A stretch of 64,000 nt of DNA from Vulcanimicrobiota bacterium (GCA_903970555.1 CAJCJD010000022.1:1-64000), one strand, 5' to 3'. Positions 11,371 through 21,316 are shown, counted from the stretch's first letter. Numbers and translations: made by a program. The notes: generated by a model from the sequence alone, not told the origin.

Positions 11371-11515
11371 GGGCAGGTCTTCGGGCTCGTGGACTGAACG
11401 CCATGGGCGTTGCCTACTGTCCGTCGCTTCCCGGGCTGATGGCCCAGTGCCAATGACGGAGGTCGTTTCCACATACCGCTGCGGGGCAGCGCCGGATTCC
11501 CACCGGCTTCCCTTT
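11371..11515 (-). promoter_or_regulatory. Cobalamin (B12) riboswitch controlling metE
   Basis: Reading the minus strand: GGGAAGCCGGTG, the B12-box-like core GAATCCGGCGCTGCCCCGCA, then the CACTG and GGGAAG segments, and finally AGCCCGAAGACCTGCC. These are the conserved elements of the cobalamin aptamer in correct order. About 210 nt of leader follow before metE, including the GC palindrome GGCGGCGCGCCGCC (about 11189-11203) close to the ribosome-binding site, a plausible part of the expression platform. The known effect is repression of metE when adenosylcobalamin is abundant. Confidence 0.93.
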
Positions 11516-11591
11516 TAATTTCATCTCTTCATTCGCATGAAAAGATAAAAACCTTCAGCGCGGAGGAAATTAGCCTTCTGGACGCGCTAAG

Positions 11592-12509
11592 TCAATGCGA
11601 GGCAGGGGCACCGGCGGAAGGATGCGCGTGGATAAAGTCCAAGGTGTCCGCCAGCGTAGGCGCATCGCCATGCAGTGGCCGGGAAAGCGCAAACGCCAGC
11701 GCGATGTGGCCCACGCCGGGGTAAAGCTTTAGCGTGACCGGCTCGTGCTGTGCTTGAAGTGCGTGGGCGAGTGATATGGCGTTGGATGGATCGACCTCGT
11801 GATCGGCCGTGCCTTGCAGCAGCAACATCGGCGGTTCTTCACCACGCACAAAGCGCACGGGTTGCGCGCGCGCCTGCGATGCGGGATCACGGCCGAACAT
11901 GCCCAGCATGTCCTTGTCGGTTGGATCAATCGGCATGAAGTCGTAACACCCAGCCAAACCGATAAAGCCCGCCAGATCCTTTGGACGCAAACCATAGGGC
12001 GCCAGCCATGACGGATCGGTCGCGAGCAATGCGCCAATCTGGCCACCGGCGGAATGCCCCATCACAAACAGATCGTCTGGATTGCCGCCGAACTCACTCG
12101 CATGCTCATGCGCCCACGCCACCGCGCGCGCAGCATCCTGCATAAAGCCGTCCATCTTCACGTGCGGGTATTTGCGGTAATCGGGAATCACCACCATCAC
12201 CCCATGCGAAGCCAGCGCGGTGCCGACGAAGCGATACCAGGCGCGCTCGCCACGTACCCAACTGCCGCCATAGAAAAACACCACGACGGGCGCATGCTCG
12301 ATGGTCGCTGGACGATAGACATCCAGTTTCAATTGATGCTGTGCGTCGAACACGATGCCTTGCTGTGTGTCGATGCCGGCGCGGCGATCTGTGGCGTTCA
12401 GTCCCGCGAACAAGCTCGCTTCGCAGCCGCTGAGCAGCAATGCGAAAGCCACCACGGCAATGCCAGGCCAAAGGAGGTGCCAGCGATGGAGCAGAGAAGG
12501 CGCGATCAT
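11592..12509 (-). CDS. Alpha/beta hydrolase, esterase/lipase-type lipoprotein
   Basis: Probable secreted or membrane-anchored carboxylesterase; the substrate is unknown. The 305-aa protein begins with a signal peptide ending in the lipobox LLLSGC (Cys about residue 29), so it is likely lipid-modified. The hydrolase fold is shown by the oxyanion segment FFYGGSW (an HGGGW variant with Tyr in place of His), the nucleophile elbow GHSAGG, the acid in QGTADHEVD and the His in YPGVGHIA. The order and spacing fit the BD-FAE/esterase D7-like group. It is transcribed away from the fdo operon. The Shine-Dalgarno is weak, so the start is the first ATG giving a proper signal peptide. Confidence 0.8.
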   Translation of the reverse strand: MIAPSLLHRWHLLWPGIAVVAFALLLSGCEASLFAGLNATDRRAGIDTQQGIVFDAQHQLKLDVYRPATIEHAPVVVFFYGGSWVRGERAWYRFVGTALASHGVMVVIPDYRKYPHVKMDGFMQDAARAVAWAHEHASEFGGNPDDLFVMGHSAGGQIGALLATDPSWLAPYGLRPKDLAGFIGLAGCYDFMPIDPTDKDMLGMFGRDPASQARAQPVRFVRGEEPPMLLLQGTADHEVDPSNAISLAHALQAQHEPVTLKLYPGVGHIALAFALSRPLHGDAPTLADTLDFIHAHPSAGAPASH

Positions 12510-12765
12510 CGGCGTACAAAAGAGGGTGAGATCGCGATGATGCCGCCTTCGGCGTCGTAAGGGTGTGCGAATGCCCGGTGCGTTGCGCGCATGCGGTGTG
12601 CATTCGCTTGGAACTGCAAAAAAGCGACCGACCCAGCCCGGCGATCTATGCTACATTTTTGAGCAAACGACGAGGTCACTCCGTCGTCTTCAGGAGATTT
12701 TCGAGCCACGTCCACGCCCATCCACCGGGCGGTATGTCTAGCTAGATCTTCCAGGAGCGCAAGCC
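12510..12765. promoter_or_regulatory. Promoter region of the fdo operon
   Basis: This 256-base gap between the divergent esterase and fdoG has no gene. TATGCTACAT around 12648 looks like a -10 region. A hairpin ACGACG-AGGTCACT-CCGTCGT lies just downstream (about 12667-12688). AGGAG sits eight bases before the fdoG ATG. I see no obvious activator site. Confidence 0.4.
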
Positions 12766-15700
12766 ATGCCAATGACTCGCCGCGAGTTCATCAAGTTCAC
12801 AGGTCTAGGTTTGGCGGCATCGAGCCTGGGCGTGTTGGGCTTCGGGGCCTCAGGAGTAGCGCAAGCTGCCGCCGTACGGCCCTTCAAGCTCACCCGCGCG
12901 ACCGAAACACGCAACACTTGCACCTACTGCTCGGTCGCGTGCGGCATTCTGATCTACAGCATGGGCGACCGTGCCAAGAATGCGCGCTCCAACATTATCC
13001 ATATCGAGGGCGATCCGGATCATCCGGTCAACCGCGGCACCTTGTGCCCCAAGGGCTCGGCCCTGCTCGACATCGTGCATGCGCCGACACGGCTGAGAAC
13101 ACCTCGCTACCGGCAACCCGGCGGCACCGAGTTCAAGGATGTCTCTTGGGACTTTGCCCTTGACCGCATCGCCCGGCTGATGAAGGAGGATCGCGACCAG
13201 CACTTCATGACGAAGAACACGGCCGGCACCACCGTCAACCGCTGGACTAGCACCGGCATGCTGGCGGCCTCGGCGGCGTCCAGCGAAACCGCCTACCTGA
13301 CATGGAAGGTGGTTCGTTCCCTTGGCATGGTGGTGTTCGACAACCAGGCGCGCGTCTGACACGGACCGACGGTGGCCAGTCTGGCCCCATCATTCGGTCG
13401 CGGTGCAATGACCAACACCTGGCAGGACATCAAGAACGCCAATGTCGTCTTGGTGATGGGTGGCAATGCTGCCGAAGCGCATCCTTGTGGCTTCAAATGG
13501 GTGATTGAGGCGAAGATCGAAAACGGTGCCAAGCTCGTCGTGGTCGATCCGCGCTTTACCCGTACCGCCTCGGTGGCCGACTACTACGCTCCGATCCGCC
13601 CGGGCACGGACATCGCGTTCCTGAGTGGTGTGATCCGTTATCTGCTGGAGAAGGACGCCATCCAGCACGAGTATGTGCGTGCCTATACCAACGCCGGCCT
13701 GATCGTGAAAGATGGTTTCACGTTCCAGGAGGGCCTGTTCAGCGGCTACAACGAGGAAACCCACAGCTACGACAGGTCGAGCTGGGATTACGAGTTGGAC
13801 AAAGATGGTTTCGCCAAATCCGACGATACCTGGCAGGACCCGCGCTGCGTGATCAATCTGCTCAAGCAGCACGTCTCCCGTTACACGCCGGAGATGGTGT
13901 CGCGCATCTGCGGCACGCCGCAGGACAAGTTCCTGCACATCTGCGATCTGTTCGCCAGCACCGCCGCACCGGACAAGGCCCTGACCAGCCTGTTTGCGCT
14001 GGGGTGGACGCAGCACTCCGTCGGTGCGCAAAACATCCGCACCATGGCGATGATCCAGCTGCTGCTGGGCAACATCGGCGTGGCCGGCGGTGGCATGAAT
14101 GCCCTGCGCGGGCACTCCAACATCCAGGGATTGACCGACATCGGGCTGCTTTCCAACCAGATGCCCGGTTACCTGAATTTGCCCACCGATAAGGAAACCA
14201 GCTTCGACGAGTACATGAAGACGAAGCTGTTCAAACCCTTGCGTCAGGGCCAGACCAGTTATTGGCAGAACTACCGCAAGTTCGTGGTCAGTCTGCAGAA
14301 GGCGCTGTACGGCGATGCGGCCACCCAGGACAACAATTGGGCTTACGACTGGCTGCCCAAGCTCGACGTGCCGTTGTACGACATCATCAAGGCCTTCGAG
14401 ATGATGAACAACGGCCAGATGAACGGCTACATCTGCCAGGGCTTCAATCCGCAGCAGGCCTTCCCGGATCGCGGCAAGATCCGTCGTGGTCTCAGCAAAC
14501 TCAAGTTCCTGGTCACCATGGATCCGCTGGACACGGAGACATCGCGTTTCTGGCAGAACTTCGGCCCGCAAAATCCGGCCGATTCGGCGCAGATCCAGAC
14601 CGAGGTATTCCAGCTGCCGACGACGTGCTTTGCCGAGGAGAACGGCTCGCTGGTCAATTCGGCGCGCTGGCTGCAATGGCATTGGAAGGCGGCGGATGCT
14701 CCCGGCGATGCCATGTCCGACATTTGGATCATGAGCGGCATCTTCCATCGCCTGCGCGAGATGTATCGCAAGGAAGGCGGCGCCTTCCCCGATCCGATCC
14801 TCAATGTCACCTGGAAGTACACCGACCCGATCAGTCCTGACCCAGAGGAGTTGGCCAAGGAAATGAATGGCCGTGCGCTGGCCGATCTCACCGATGCAAC
14901 AACCGGTGCGGTAGCCACCAAAGCCGGCACCTTGTTGGACGGCTTCGCGCAGTTGCGCGACGACGGCACCACCGCCTCGGGCTGTTGGATTTTCTCGGGC
15001 AGCTTTACCGAGAAGGGCAACCAGATGGCTCGGCGAGATGCGACCGATCCGCGCGAGCAGGGCATTGCTCCCAACTGGGCGTGGGCGTGGCCAGCCAACC
15101 GCCGCATTCTGTACAACCGCGCCAGCGCCGATCCGGATGGCAAGCCGTGGAATCCGGCCAAGCCGATCATCTCGTGGAACGGCAGCCGTTGGGTGGGCAT
15201 CGACGTGCCCGATTACGGCCCGACGGTGAAGCCTTCCGACGGCGTCGGTCCCTTCATCATGAATGCCGAAGGCATGGGCCGCCTGTTCGCCCGCGACTTG
15301 ATGGTCGACGGGCCATTCCCCGAGCATTACGAACCGCTGGAATCGCCGGTGGAAAATGTGCTGCATCCCAAGGTTCGTTCCAATCCAGCGGCGCGCGTGT
15401 TCGCCGATGATCGTGCTGCATTTGGCAGTCCAAAAGACTTTCCGTACGTGGCGACCACGTATCGCCTCACCGAGCACTTCCACTACTGGACCAAGCACGC
15501 ACTGATCAACGCGATCCTCCAGCCGGAAGAGTTCGTCGAGATCGGCGAGGTGTTGGCCAAGGAGAAAGGCATCGATCAGGGCGGTTGGGTGAAGGTGTCT
15601 TCCAAGCGCGGCGTGGTGGTGTGCAAGGCCTATGTGACCAAGCGCATCAAGCCGCTCACGGTCGACGGCAAAGCGACCCATGTGATCGGCGTGCCGCTGC

Positions 15701-15840
15701 ATTGGGGTTTCACCGGTCAGGCCAGGAAGGGCTACGGTGCCAACACGCTGACGCCGTCTGTCGGCGATGCAAATACCCAGACACCCGAGTTCAAGGCGTT
15801 CCTCGTCAACGTAGAAAAGACCAGCGCACCGACAACCTGA
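12766..15840 (+). CDS. fdoG: Formate dehydrogenase (FdnG/FdoG type) alpha subunit, selenocysteine-containing
   Basis: Catalytic molybdenum/selenocysteine subunit that oxidises formate to CO2 on the periplasmic side. An N-terminal Tat signal ([10 protein letters not shown], then a hydrophobic stretch to about residue 36) directs folded export. A [4Fe-4S] site follows (CTYCSVACG, with the last Cys in GTLCPKG). The reading frame meets TGA at 13357-13359, codon 198, in the context NQARV-U-HGPTVAS. This is the selenocysteine position of the family and is followed by a SECIS hairpin, so the two apparent ORFs (12766-13359 and 13372-15840) are one gene. Read through, it is 1,024 aa, close to the roughly 1,015 of E. 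coli FdnG/FdoG. It is first in an operon with fdoH, fdoI and fdhE, and sel genes are nearby. Whether it is FdnG-like or FdoG-like cannot be decided here. Confidence 0.95.
13357..13398 (+). promoter_or_regulatory. Selenocysteine UGA codon and bacterial SECIS element of fdoG
   Basis: The UGA is followed by a hairpin: ACCGA (13365-13369) pairs with TCGGT (13394-13398), and an upper stem GGCC (13374-13377)/GGCC (13383-13386) encloses the loop AGTCT. The GUCU-type apical loop, the distance from the UGA and the coding sense match the SelB-binding SECIS of enterobacterial formate dehydrogenases. Confidence 0.9.
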
Positions 15841-15850
15841 GGCCAAAGAC

Positions 15851-16768
15851 ATGTCAGATTTGCAATCGCAAGACTATGTCCGGCGCTCCGCGTCGACCAT
15901 GACGCCTCCCTCGGCGCGCAGTCACGAGGACCAGGTCGCCAAGTTGATCGACGTCAGTCGCTGCATCGGCTGCAAGGCCTGCCAGTCGGCGTGCATGGAG
16001 TGGAACAACCTGCGGCCGGAAATCGGCCACTTTGAAGGGTCCTACGAGAACCCGGCGGATTTGGGTCCAAGCGTATGGACCCTGATGAAATTCGCCGAGT
16101 ACGAGAACGAGCAGGGCAACCTCGAGTGGCTGATTCGCAAGGATGGCTGCATGCATTGCGAGGATCCGGGCTGCCTGAAAGCATGTCCGGCGCCGGGCGC
16201 AATCGTGCAGTACGCCAATGGCATCGTCGACTTCATCAGCGACAAGTGCATCGGATGCGGCTATTGCGTGAAAGGTTGTCCGTTCGACATCCCGCGAATC
16301 AACAAGAAAGATCACAAGTCGTACAAATGCACGCTGTGTTCCGACCGCGTGTCGGTCGGGTTGGAGCCGGCCTGCGTAAAAGCGTGCCCTACGGGCGCGA
16401 TCATGTTCGGCTCCAAGACCGATATGAAGGACTGGGCCGGGGAGCGCATTGAGGATCTGAAATCTCGCGGCTTCGATAAAGCCGGCTTGTACGACCCACA
16501 GGAAGTCGGCGGCACGCATGTGATGTATGTGTTGCACCACGCCGACAAGCCGTCGTTGTATTCGGGCCTGCCCGACAAGCCGCAGATCAGCCCGGTGGTC
16601 ATGGCCTGGAAGGGCGTCATCAAGCCGCTGGCTTTGATTGGTATCGCGCTTGCTGCGCTTTCCGGCTTCTTCCACTGGGTCACCGCCGGCCCGAATGAAG
16701 TGACCGACGAAGACGAAGCACAGGGCGAGCGCGTGCTGCGTGAAGCGGAATCGGAGAAGTCATCATGA
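15851..16768 (+). CDS. fdoH: Formate dehydrogenase beta subunit (iron-sulfur)
   Basis: Electron-transfer subunit carrying electrons from the alpha subunit to cytochrome b556. The 305-aa protein has four ferredoxin-type Cys clusters for [4Fe-4S] centres: [37 protein letters not shown] and CTLCSDR...[10 protein letters not shown] single C-terminal membrane helix ([16 protein letters not shown], about residues 257-272) anchors it, followed by a charged tail. It is slightly longer than E. coli FdnH (294 aa) because of an N-terminal extension. It starts ten bases after fdoG and overlaps fdoI by four bases, so the three are co-translated. Confidence 0.96.
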   Translation: MSDLQSQDYVRRSASTMTPPSARSHEDQVAKLIDVSRCIGCKACQSACMEWNNLRPEIGHFEGSYENPADLGPSVWTLMKFAEYENEQGNLEWLIRKDGCMHCEDPGCLKACPAPGAIVQYANGIVDFISDKCIGCGYCVKGCPFDIPRINKKDHKSYKCTLCSDRVSVGLEPACVKACPTGAIMFGSKTDMKDWAGERIEDLKSRGFDKAGLYDPQEVGGTHVMYVLHHADKPSLYSGLPDKPQISPVVMAWKGVIKPLALIGIALAALSGFFHWVTAGPNEVTDEDEAQGERVLREAESEKSS

Positions 16769-17424
16769 CGCGCCCGAAGACCGTAATCATCCGCTACACC
16801 GCGGTGAACCGGATCAACCACTGGATCACTGCGATCTGCTTTGTGCTGCTCGTGCTATCGGGCCTGTCGATGTTCCACCCGATGCTGTTTTTCCTGTCCG
16901 GCCTGTTCGGTGGCGGTCAACGGACGCGCGCAGTGCATCCGTGGATCGGCGTGCTGCTGCTGATCAGTTACCTCGGTTTGATTATCCAGTTCTGGCGCGA
17001 GAATCTCGTGCACAAGGATGACATTGCCTGGATGAAGTCGATCAAGTATGTCGCGATCAACGATGAGGAACACGTGCCGCCGGTCGGTCGCAACAACGCC
17101 GGCCAGAAGATGGTGTTCTGGTCGATGACGTTGCTGATTCCGGTGCTGTTTTTCAGCGGCCTGGTGATCTGGGAAGTGTATTTCGGTGCGGCCACCTCGA
17201 TCCCGGTGCAACGTGTGGCGGTGTTGATTCACAGCCTGGCGGCGATCGCGGCAATCATCATCTGGGTGATCCACGTGTACGCGGCGATCTGGATTCGTGA
17301 TTCAGTACGAGGCATGACCCAGGGTTACGTCACTCCGGGATGGGCCTGGCGTCATCATCGCAAATGGCTGAAGGAGCTGGCGGCTGGCGAGCATGGCAAG
17401 CCGACTATCAGGAATCGTCCGTGA
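16765..17424 (+). CDS. fdoI: Formate dehydrogenase gamma subunit, cytochrome b556
   Basis: Membrane cytochrome b that anchors the complex and passes electrons to quinone. The 219 aa contain four hydrophobic helices (about 20-40, 55-75, 112-135 and 150-172). Candidate haem His residues are in NRINHW (about 20), in VHPWIG on the second helix, and in [20 protein letters not shown]. The ATG overlaps the fdoH stop (ATGA), and its stop overlaps the fdhE start (GTGA). The length matches FdnI/FdoI (about 211-217). Confidence 0.94.
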   Translation: MTRPKTVIIRYTAVNRINHWITAICFVLLVLSGLSMFHPMLFFLSGLFGGGQRTRAVHPWIGVLLLISYLGLIIQFWRENLVHKDDIAWMKSIKYVAINDEEHVPPVGRNNAGQKMVFWSMTLLIPVLFFSGLVIWEVYFGAATSIPVQRVAVLIHSLAAIAAIIIWVIHVYAAIWIRDSVRGMTQGYVTPGWAWRHHRKWLKELAAGEHGKPTIRNRP

Positions 17425-18371
17425 AACAAGCCGAAGCACCACCCAGCGGTAAATGGACGGGGCCATCTCACGCTGGCGTCAAAGCGCCCGATCCGATCCT
17501 GTTGGCCGATCCGGCCAAACGCTTCGCAGCGACCGCGCAACGGTTGAAACATCTTGCCGCCGGACACCCGATGGAGGCGTGGCTGCGTTTCATGGCCGCA
17601 TTGGCATACGCTCAGCATGTCGTTGCAACGACGCTTGCGCCTGCCGCGGTGCTTACTTCGACGATGGTGGCGCAGGCCACCGAAGCACGTCTGCCGCCGT
17701 TGGCGGCGGACGGTCATCGGCGCGAATCGTCCTGGCGCGAAGGACTCCTCTTGCTACTGGACCATATCGACAGCAGCGAACTGCCGCCCGCCGCGGTGGA
17801 GGCAATCGAGCAGTTGCGGCATCGAGACGCCGCTACGCTGGATACATTGGCGGACCATTTCTTGCGCGGCGTGTTGGCCGCTTCCGATGCGGGCGCTGCA
17901 GTTTTTGTCGCCGCGGCCTTGCAGGTGTATTTCACGGGCTCAGCCGCGCGGCTGCAGATCGATGACTTACGGTTGCTCGAAGAACGTGCGCTCTGTCCCT
18001 GCTGCGGATCACCTTCGGTATCCGGTTTGGTCACTGCCAGCGGTATCACACCTGGTACGCGCTACCTGTACTGCTCGCTGTGCTCCACCGCGTGGAACCA
18101 TGTACGCGCCGTGTGCATCACTTGCGGCGGCACGCGTGAGCTATTCCTGCAAGGGATCGAAGGCGATGCTGGCGTGGTGAAGGCTGAGACTTGCGGTGAG
18201 TGTCACACGTACGCCAAACGGCTCTACCAGGTGCACGACATGCAGGTCGATCCCTACGCGGACGATCTTGCCTCGCTGGGTCTGGACATACTGATCGCCG
18301 AAGCGGGCTTTGCCCGGCACGCGCAGAACCCGCTGCTGCTGGTGGGCGATAGCGAGGTCGTGGCCGAGTAG
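17421..18371 (+). CDS. fdhE: Formate dehydrogenase accessory protein FdhE
   Basis: Cytosolic protein required for assembly or activity of formate dehydrogenases. The start is the GTG at 17421, overlapping the fdoI stop (GTGA); an in-frame ATG at 17340 would lie deep inside fdoI. The 316 aa end in a zinc-ribbon/rubredoxin-like region with four CxxC pairs: CPCC, CSLC, CITC and CGEC (about residues 193-255), the hallmark of FdhE. The length agrees with E. coli FdhE (309 aa). It is the last gene of the fdo operon and is convergent with the permease gene. Confidence 0.92.
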   Translation: MKQAEAPPSGKWTGPSHAGVKAPDPILLADPAKRFAATAQRLKHLAAGHPMEAWLRFMAALAYAQHVVATTLAPAAVLTSTMVAQATEARLPPLAADGHRRESSWREGLLLLLDHIDSSELPPAAVEAIEQLRHRDAATLDTLADHFLRGVLAASDAGAAVFVAAALQVYFTGSAARLQIDDLRLLEERALCPCCGSPSVSGLVTASGITPGTRYLYCSLCSTAWNHVRAVCITCGGTRELFLQGIEGDAGVVKAETCGECHTYAKRLYQVHDMQVDPYADDLASLGLDILIAEAGFARHAQNPLLLVGDSEVVAE

Positions 18372-18410
18372 GTGCTACTCGGCACGTATCCGCCGGCATG
18401 ACGAGCGCGT

Positions 18411-19469
18411 TCAGCGCATTCCCAACAACGACGCAAGCGCTCCGCCAAGGATCCCAAAGCCGACCACTGCTATCGCGATCGCCACTAGCATCCGCACGGG
18501 AAACGAGCGCGCAAGCATCGCCAGCGATGGCAAGCTTACCGGTGGCAAGGTGAGCAGCAATGCAGCGGCGGGACCGCCCCCCATTCCCAACGCCAGCATC
18601 GCCTGAACGATCGGTACCTCACCGGCTGTTGGAATCACGAACAGCATCCCAGCCAGTGCCAGCGCCGCGATCCAGAACCATTGATCACCGATCGCCGATC
18701 CGATGTGAGGGAACATCCACGCGCGGATCGCGCCGAGCAGCAATACGATCACCACGTATTCGGGAATCAGTCGCACTATCATCCGCACGAAGATCTGTAC
18801 CCAGCGTCGGCCCACGTCAGCCAGCGAGCGCGCCTCGGGTTCTACTGGCGATGACTCCATCGCCACCGACGCCCCCGGATTCGCCATGCGGTTGGCCAGA
18901 TAACCCAGCCCGAACACCATCGGTATGCCCAGCAGCAGGCGCAGTAAAGTCCAGTTCCAGCCGAGCACGAAGCCGGTAAACACCAGGGTCGCAGGATTCA
19001 ACGTGGTATTGCCAAGCCAGAACGCGATGGCCGCGCCGGGTGCCGCCTGGTGCTTGCGTAAGCCCACGACCACCGGCGCCGCGCAGCACGTGCACATCAT
19101 GGTTGGCACGGCCAGCAGGCCGCCGGCCAGCACGCTGCTAAAACCGCGGCCGCCCAACGCACGCTGCACCCAGTTCTCCGGCAGCAACGCCTGGATGCCG
19201 GAGCCTAGCAATAAGCCCAACACCATGGCCTGCCAGATCGCCTTGCCATAAGCCAATGCATAGCCGAGCGCCGCGCTCCAGGACGGCGCTGGCGCGCTCG
19301 TCTGGTCACCCATCAGGATCGAATGGCCAATGGAATGCTGGGTCGCGGCCACGAATGCACGTGCGTAGTACGGATGCCACTTCACATAAAACAGGCCAAC
19401 CACCGCGAGCAACACAAACACCAACACGCGTGCGCGCACGTTGCGCGTGGTTTGCAAGGCGACGGACAT
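18411..19469 (-). CDS. Predicted permease, YraQ/ArsP (DUF318) family
   Basis: Polytopic inner-membrane protein of 352 aa with about eight to ten hydrophobic segments. The family signature is visible: a CTCCAAP motif followed by VVGLRKHQAAPGAAIAF and LGNTTLNPATLVF, repeated in weaker form in the second half (PTAGEVPIVQAML...GPAAALLLTLPPVSLPS). Relatives include YraQ and the organoarsenical exporter ArsP; the substrate here is unknown. The start at 19469 has AGGAGG five bases upstream. It sits between fdhE and selA, inside the formate/selenium locus, on the opposite strand, so a role in moving a selenium or metalloid compound is possible but only an inference from position. Confidence 0.8.
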   Translation of the reverse strand: MSVALQTTRNVRARVLVFVLLAVVGLFYVKWHPYYARAFVAATQHSIGHSILMGDQTSAPAPSWSAALGYALAYGKAIWQAMVLGLLLGSGIQALLPENWVQRALGGRGFSSVLAGGLLAVPTMMCTCCAAPVVVGLRKHQAAPGAAIAFWLGNTTLNPATLVFTGFVLGWNWTLLRLLLGIPMVFGLGYLANRMANPGASVAMESSPVEPEARSLADVGRRWVQIFVRMIVRLIPEYVVIVLLLGAIRAWMFPHIGSAIGDQWFWIAALALAGMLFVIPTAGEVPIVQAMLALGMGGGPAAALLLTLPPVSLPSLAMLARSFPVRMLVAIAIAVVGFGILGGALASLLGMR

Positions 19470-19640
19470 GGATTCCTCCTGCCAACACTCTTGGACATGA
19501 AGGCCCTACAGGGCACGACATTGCCCACCGTATGCCGCAGGCCGGATGCGCTGCGCAGGGGCAAGACTTTCAACGGCGGCGAGCACGGCCGCGTCGAGGA
19601 GCATGCTACGGCACAGGGCGAAAGTCACCGGCTGAAATAC

Positions 19641-19782
19641 AACGACTGACGCTTTGCTCCCAACCTTACGTGCAGTAGGGGAGGGTTGGGAAGGGGTGAA
19701 TTCATCACGCTTACGGCAAGCTCGGACAACCCCACCCCAGCCCTCCCCTGCGCGCAGGGGAGGGAGCAAAGCATCAGTCGTT
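19641..19782. repeat. Intergenic inverted-repeat element (MITE/REP-like), about 142 bp
   Basis: The ends are 21-base inverted repeats with one mismatch: AACGACTGACGCTTTGCTCCC on the left (19641-19661) and its near complement on the right (19762-19782). Inside is a second palindromic pair, CTCCCCTGCGCGCAGGGGAG (about 19743-19762). It has no coding capacity. It lies between the divergent permease and selA. Such GC-hairpin elements are commonly dispersed in Xanthomonad-type genomes, but copy number cannot be judged from one window. Confidence 0.6.
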
Positions 19783-19891
19783 TGCCTTGACCCCACCCGG
19801 TGCGCACCGCAGCATAGGGGCAACCCGAGCCTTCGTCGCCGTGCTCTCGAATCAACGCTTGGGTATTCGGCGATGTCACTGGATGAGCGTC

Positions 19892-21316
19892 ATGGCCGAA
19901 CCCGAGGCAATGTCCCTGCGTCACCTTCCTGCGGTAGCCGCCGTGCTGGCGACGGCCGAGGCGGCGTTGCTGCTGGAACGCCACGGACGCATTGTCACCA
20001 CCGACGCCATTCGCCAGGTGATCGACGACACACGCGAGATTTTGCGCAGCACTAGCGCCGTGGCTCCCAGCGCCATCGACGTGGCGCAACGTGCAAGGGA
20101 TCTGCTGGAAGCGCGCGCACCAGGTCTGCGTGCGCTGTTCAATCTCACCGGCACCGTGCTGCACACCAATCTGGGCCGCGCGATGCTGGCTGAAGCCGCG
20201 ATCGAAGCGGCGGTGGAGGCGATGCGTCACCCAGTGGCGCTGGAATACGACCTCGCCGGCGGCACGCGTGGCGAACGCGACGATCATCTGCGCAGCCTGC
20301 TCTGCGAATTGACCGGTGCGCAAGACGCCACCGTGGTCAACAACAACGCGGCGGCCGTGCTGCTTTGCCTCAACACGTTCGCGCTCGGGCGCGAGGCTGT
20401 GGTATCGCGTGGCGAGCTGATTGAGATCGGCGGCGCCTTCCGCATGCCCGACATCATGGCGCGGGCCGGCGCACGCATGGTCGAAGTGGGCACCACTAAC
20501 CGCACTCATCCTGCCGATTATCACGACGCTCTCAACGAACGCACCGGCCTCGTGCTCAAGGTGCACACCTCGAACTACCGTATCCAAGGCTTTACTGCGG
20601 AAGTCGGCGCGCGCGAATTGGCCGCTATCGCCGATGCAGCTGGTGTGCCGCTGCTCAACGACCTGGGCTCCGGCAGCCTTGTCGATCTGTCTCGCTACGG
20701 GCTCGCCAAGGAGCCCACCGTGCGCGAAGCTGTAGCCGAGGGTGCGCGGCTGGTCACCTTTTCCGGCGACAAGCTGTTGGGCGGTCCGCAGGCTGGCTTC
20801 ATCGTCGGAGACCACGCGCTGATCGAGCAGATCAATCGCAATCCCCTCAAGCGCGCGCTGCGCGTGGATAAGCTTCGCCTCGCCGCGATCGAGGCCACGC
20901 TAAACCTCTACCGCGATCCCGATCGTCTCACCGAACGTCTGCCCACGCTGTACTTCCTGACACGCGTTAAAGCTGACATCGAAACGCAAGCGCGCCGCCT
21001 GCAGCCGACGGTTGCCGAGCGGTTCGGAGATGCGTTCGTGGTCGAGGTTGGTGAATGCCTCAGCCAAGTCGGTTCCGGCGCGCTGCCATTGGATACCCTC
21101 GCCAGTGCCGCGCTGGTGATTCGCGCGCGCAACAGCCAGAGTACGTTGCAGCGATTGGTCGCCGCGTTGCGCATGCTGCCGCGGCCGATCATCGGCCGGG
21201 TCGCCGATGGCTCGCTGCATTTGGATTTGCGTTGTTTGGTCGAGGCGGACGAATCACTGTTCCTAACGTCACTGGCCCAGCTCGACGTCGACGGCGTGGT
21301 TGCTGCCGACCCATGA
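19892..21316 (+). CDS. selA: L-seryl-tRNA(Sec) selenium transferase
   Basis: PLP enzyme that converts Ser-tRNA(Sec) to Sec-tRNA(Sec) using selenophosphate. The 474-aa product aligns by eye with E. coli SelA throughout: LPAV near the N-terminus, NLTGTVLHTNLGRAML, EYDLAGG, VNNNAAAVLL, SRGELIEIGGAFR, EVGTTNRTH, HTSNY-IQGF, LGSGSLVDLS, and SFSGDKLLGGPQAG with the PLP lysine. The ATG at 19892 is preferred because it leaves eight residues before the conserved start; 19883 and 19910 are possible. The last four bases overlap the selB start (ATGA), so the two are translationally coupled. Confidence 0.95.
   Translation: MAEPEAMSLRHLPAVAAVLATAEAALLLERHGRIVTTDAIRQVIDDTREILRSTSAVAPSAIDVAQRARDLLEARAPGLRALFNLTGTVLHTNLGRAMLAEAAIEAAVEAMRHPVALEYDLAGGTRGERDDHLRSLLCELTGAQDATVVNNNAAAVLLCLNTFALGREAVVSRGELIEIGGAFRMPDIMARAGARMVEVGTTNRTHPADYHDALNERTGLVLKVHTSNYRIQGFTAEVGARELAAIADAAGVPLLNDLGSGSLVDLSRYGLAKEPTVREAVAEGARLVTFSGDKLLGGPQAGFIVGDHALIEQINRNPLKRALRVDKLRLAAIEATLNLYRDPDRLTERLPTLYFLTRVKADIETQARRLQPTVAERFGDAFVVEVGECLSQVGSGALPLDTLASAALVIRARNSQSTLQRLVAALRMLPRPIIGRVADGSLHLDLRCLVEADESLFLTSLAQLDVDGVVAADP

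Noticed and set aside
13357-13371. Stop codon inside fdoG as a nonsense mutation or frameshift
   Set aside because: The position is the family selenocysteine site, a SECIS hairpin follows, and all sel genes are present.
13390-15852. 820-codon ORF antisense to fdoG
   Set aside because: Its translation has no family features; it is a mirror frame of a high-GC gene. The sense strand carries conserved motifs throughout.
19625-20815. 396-codon minus-strand ORF opposite selA
   Set aside because: Crosses the non-coding inverted-repeat element and mirrors selA; no plausible protein.
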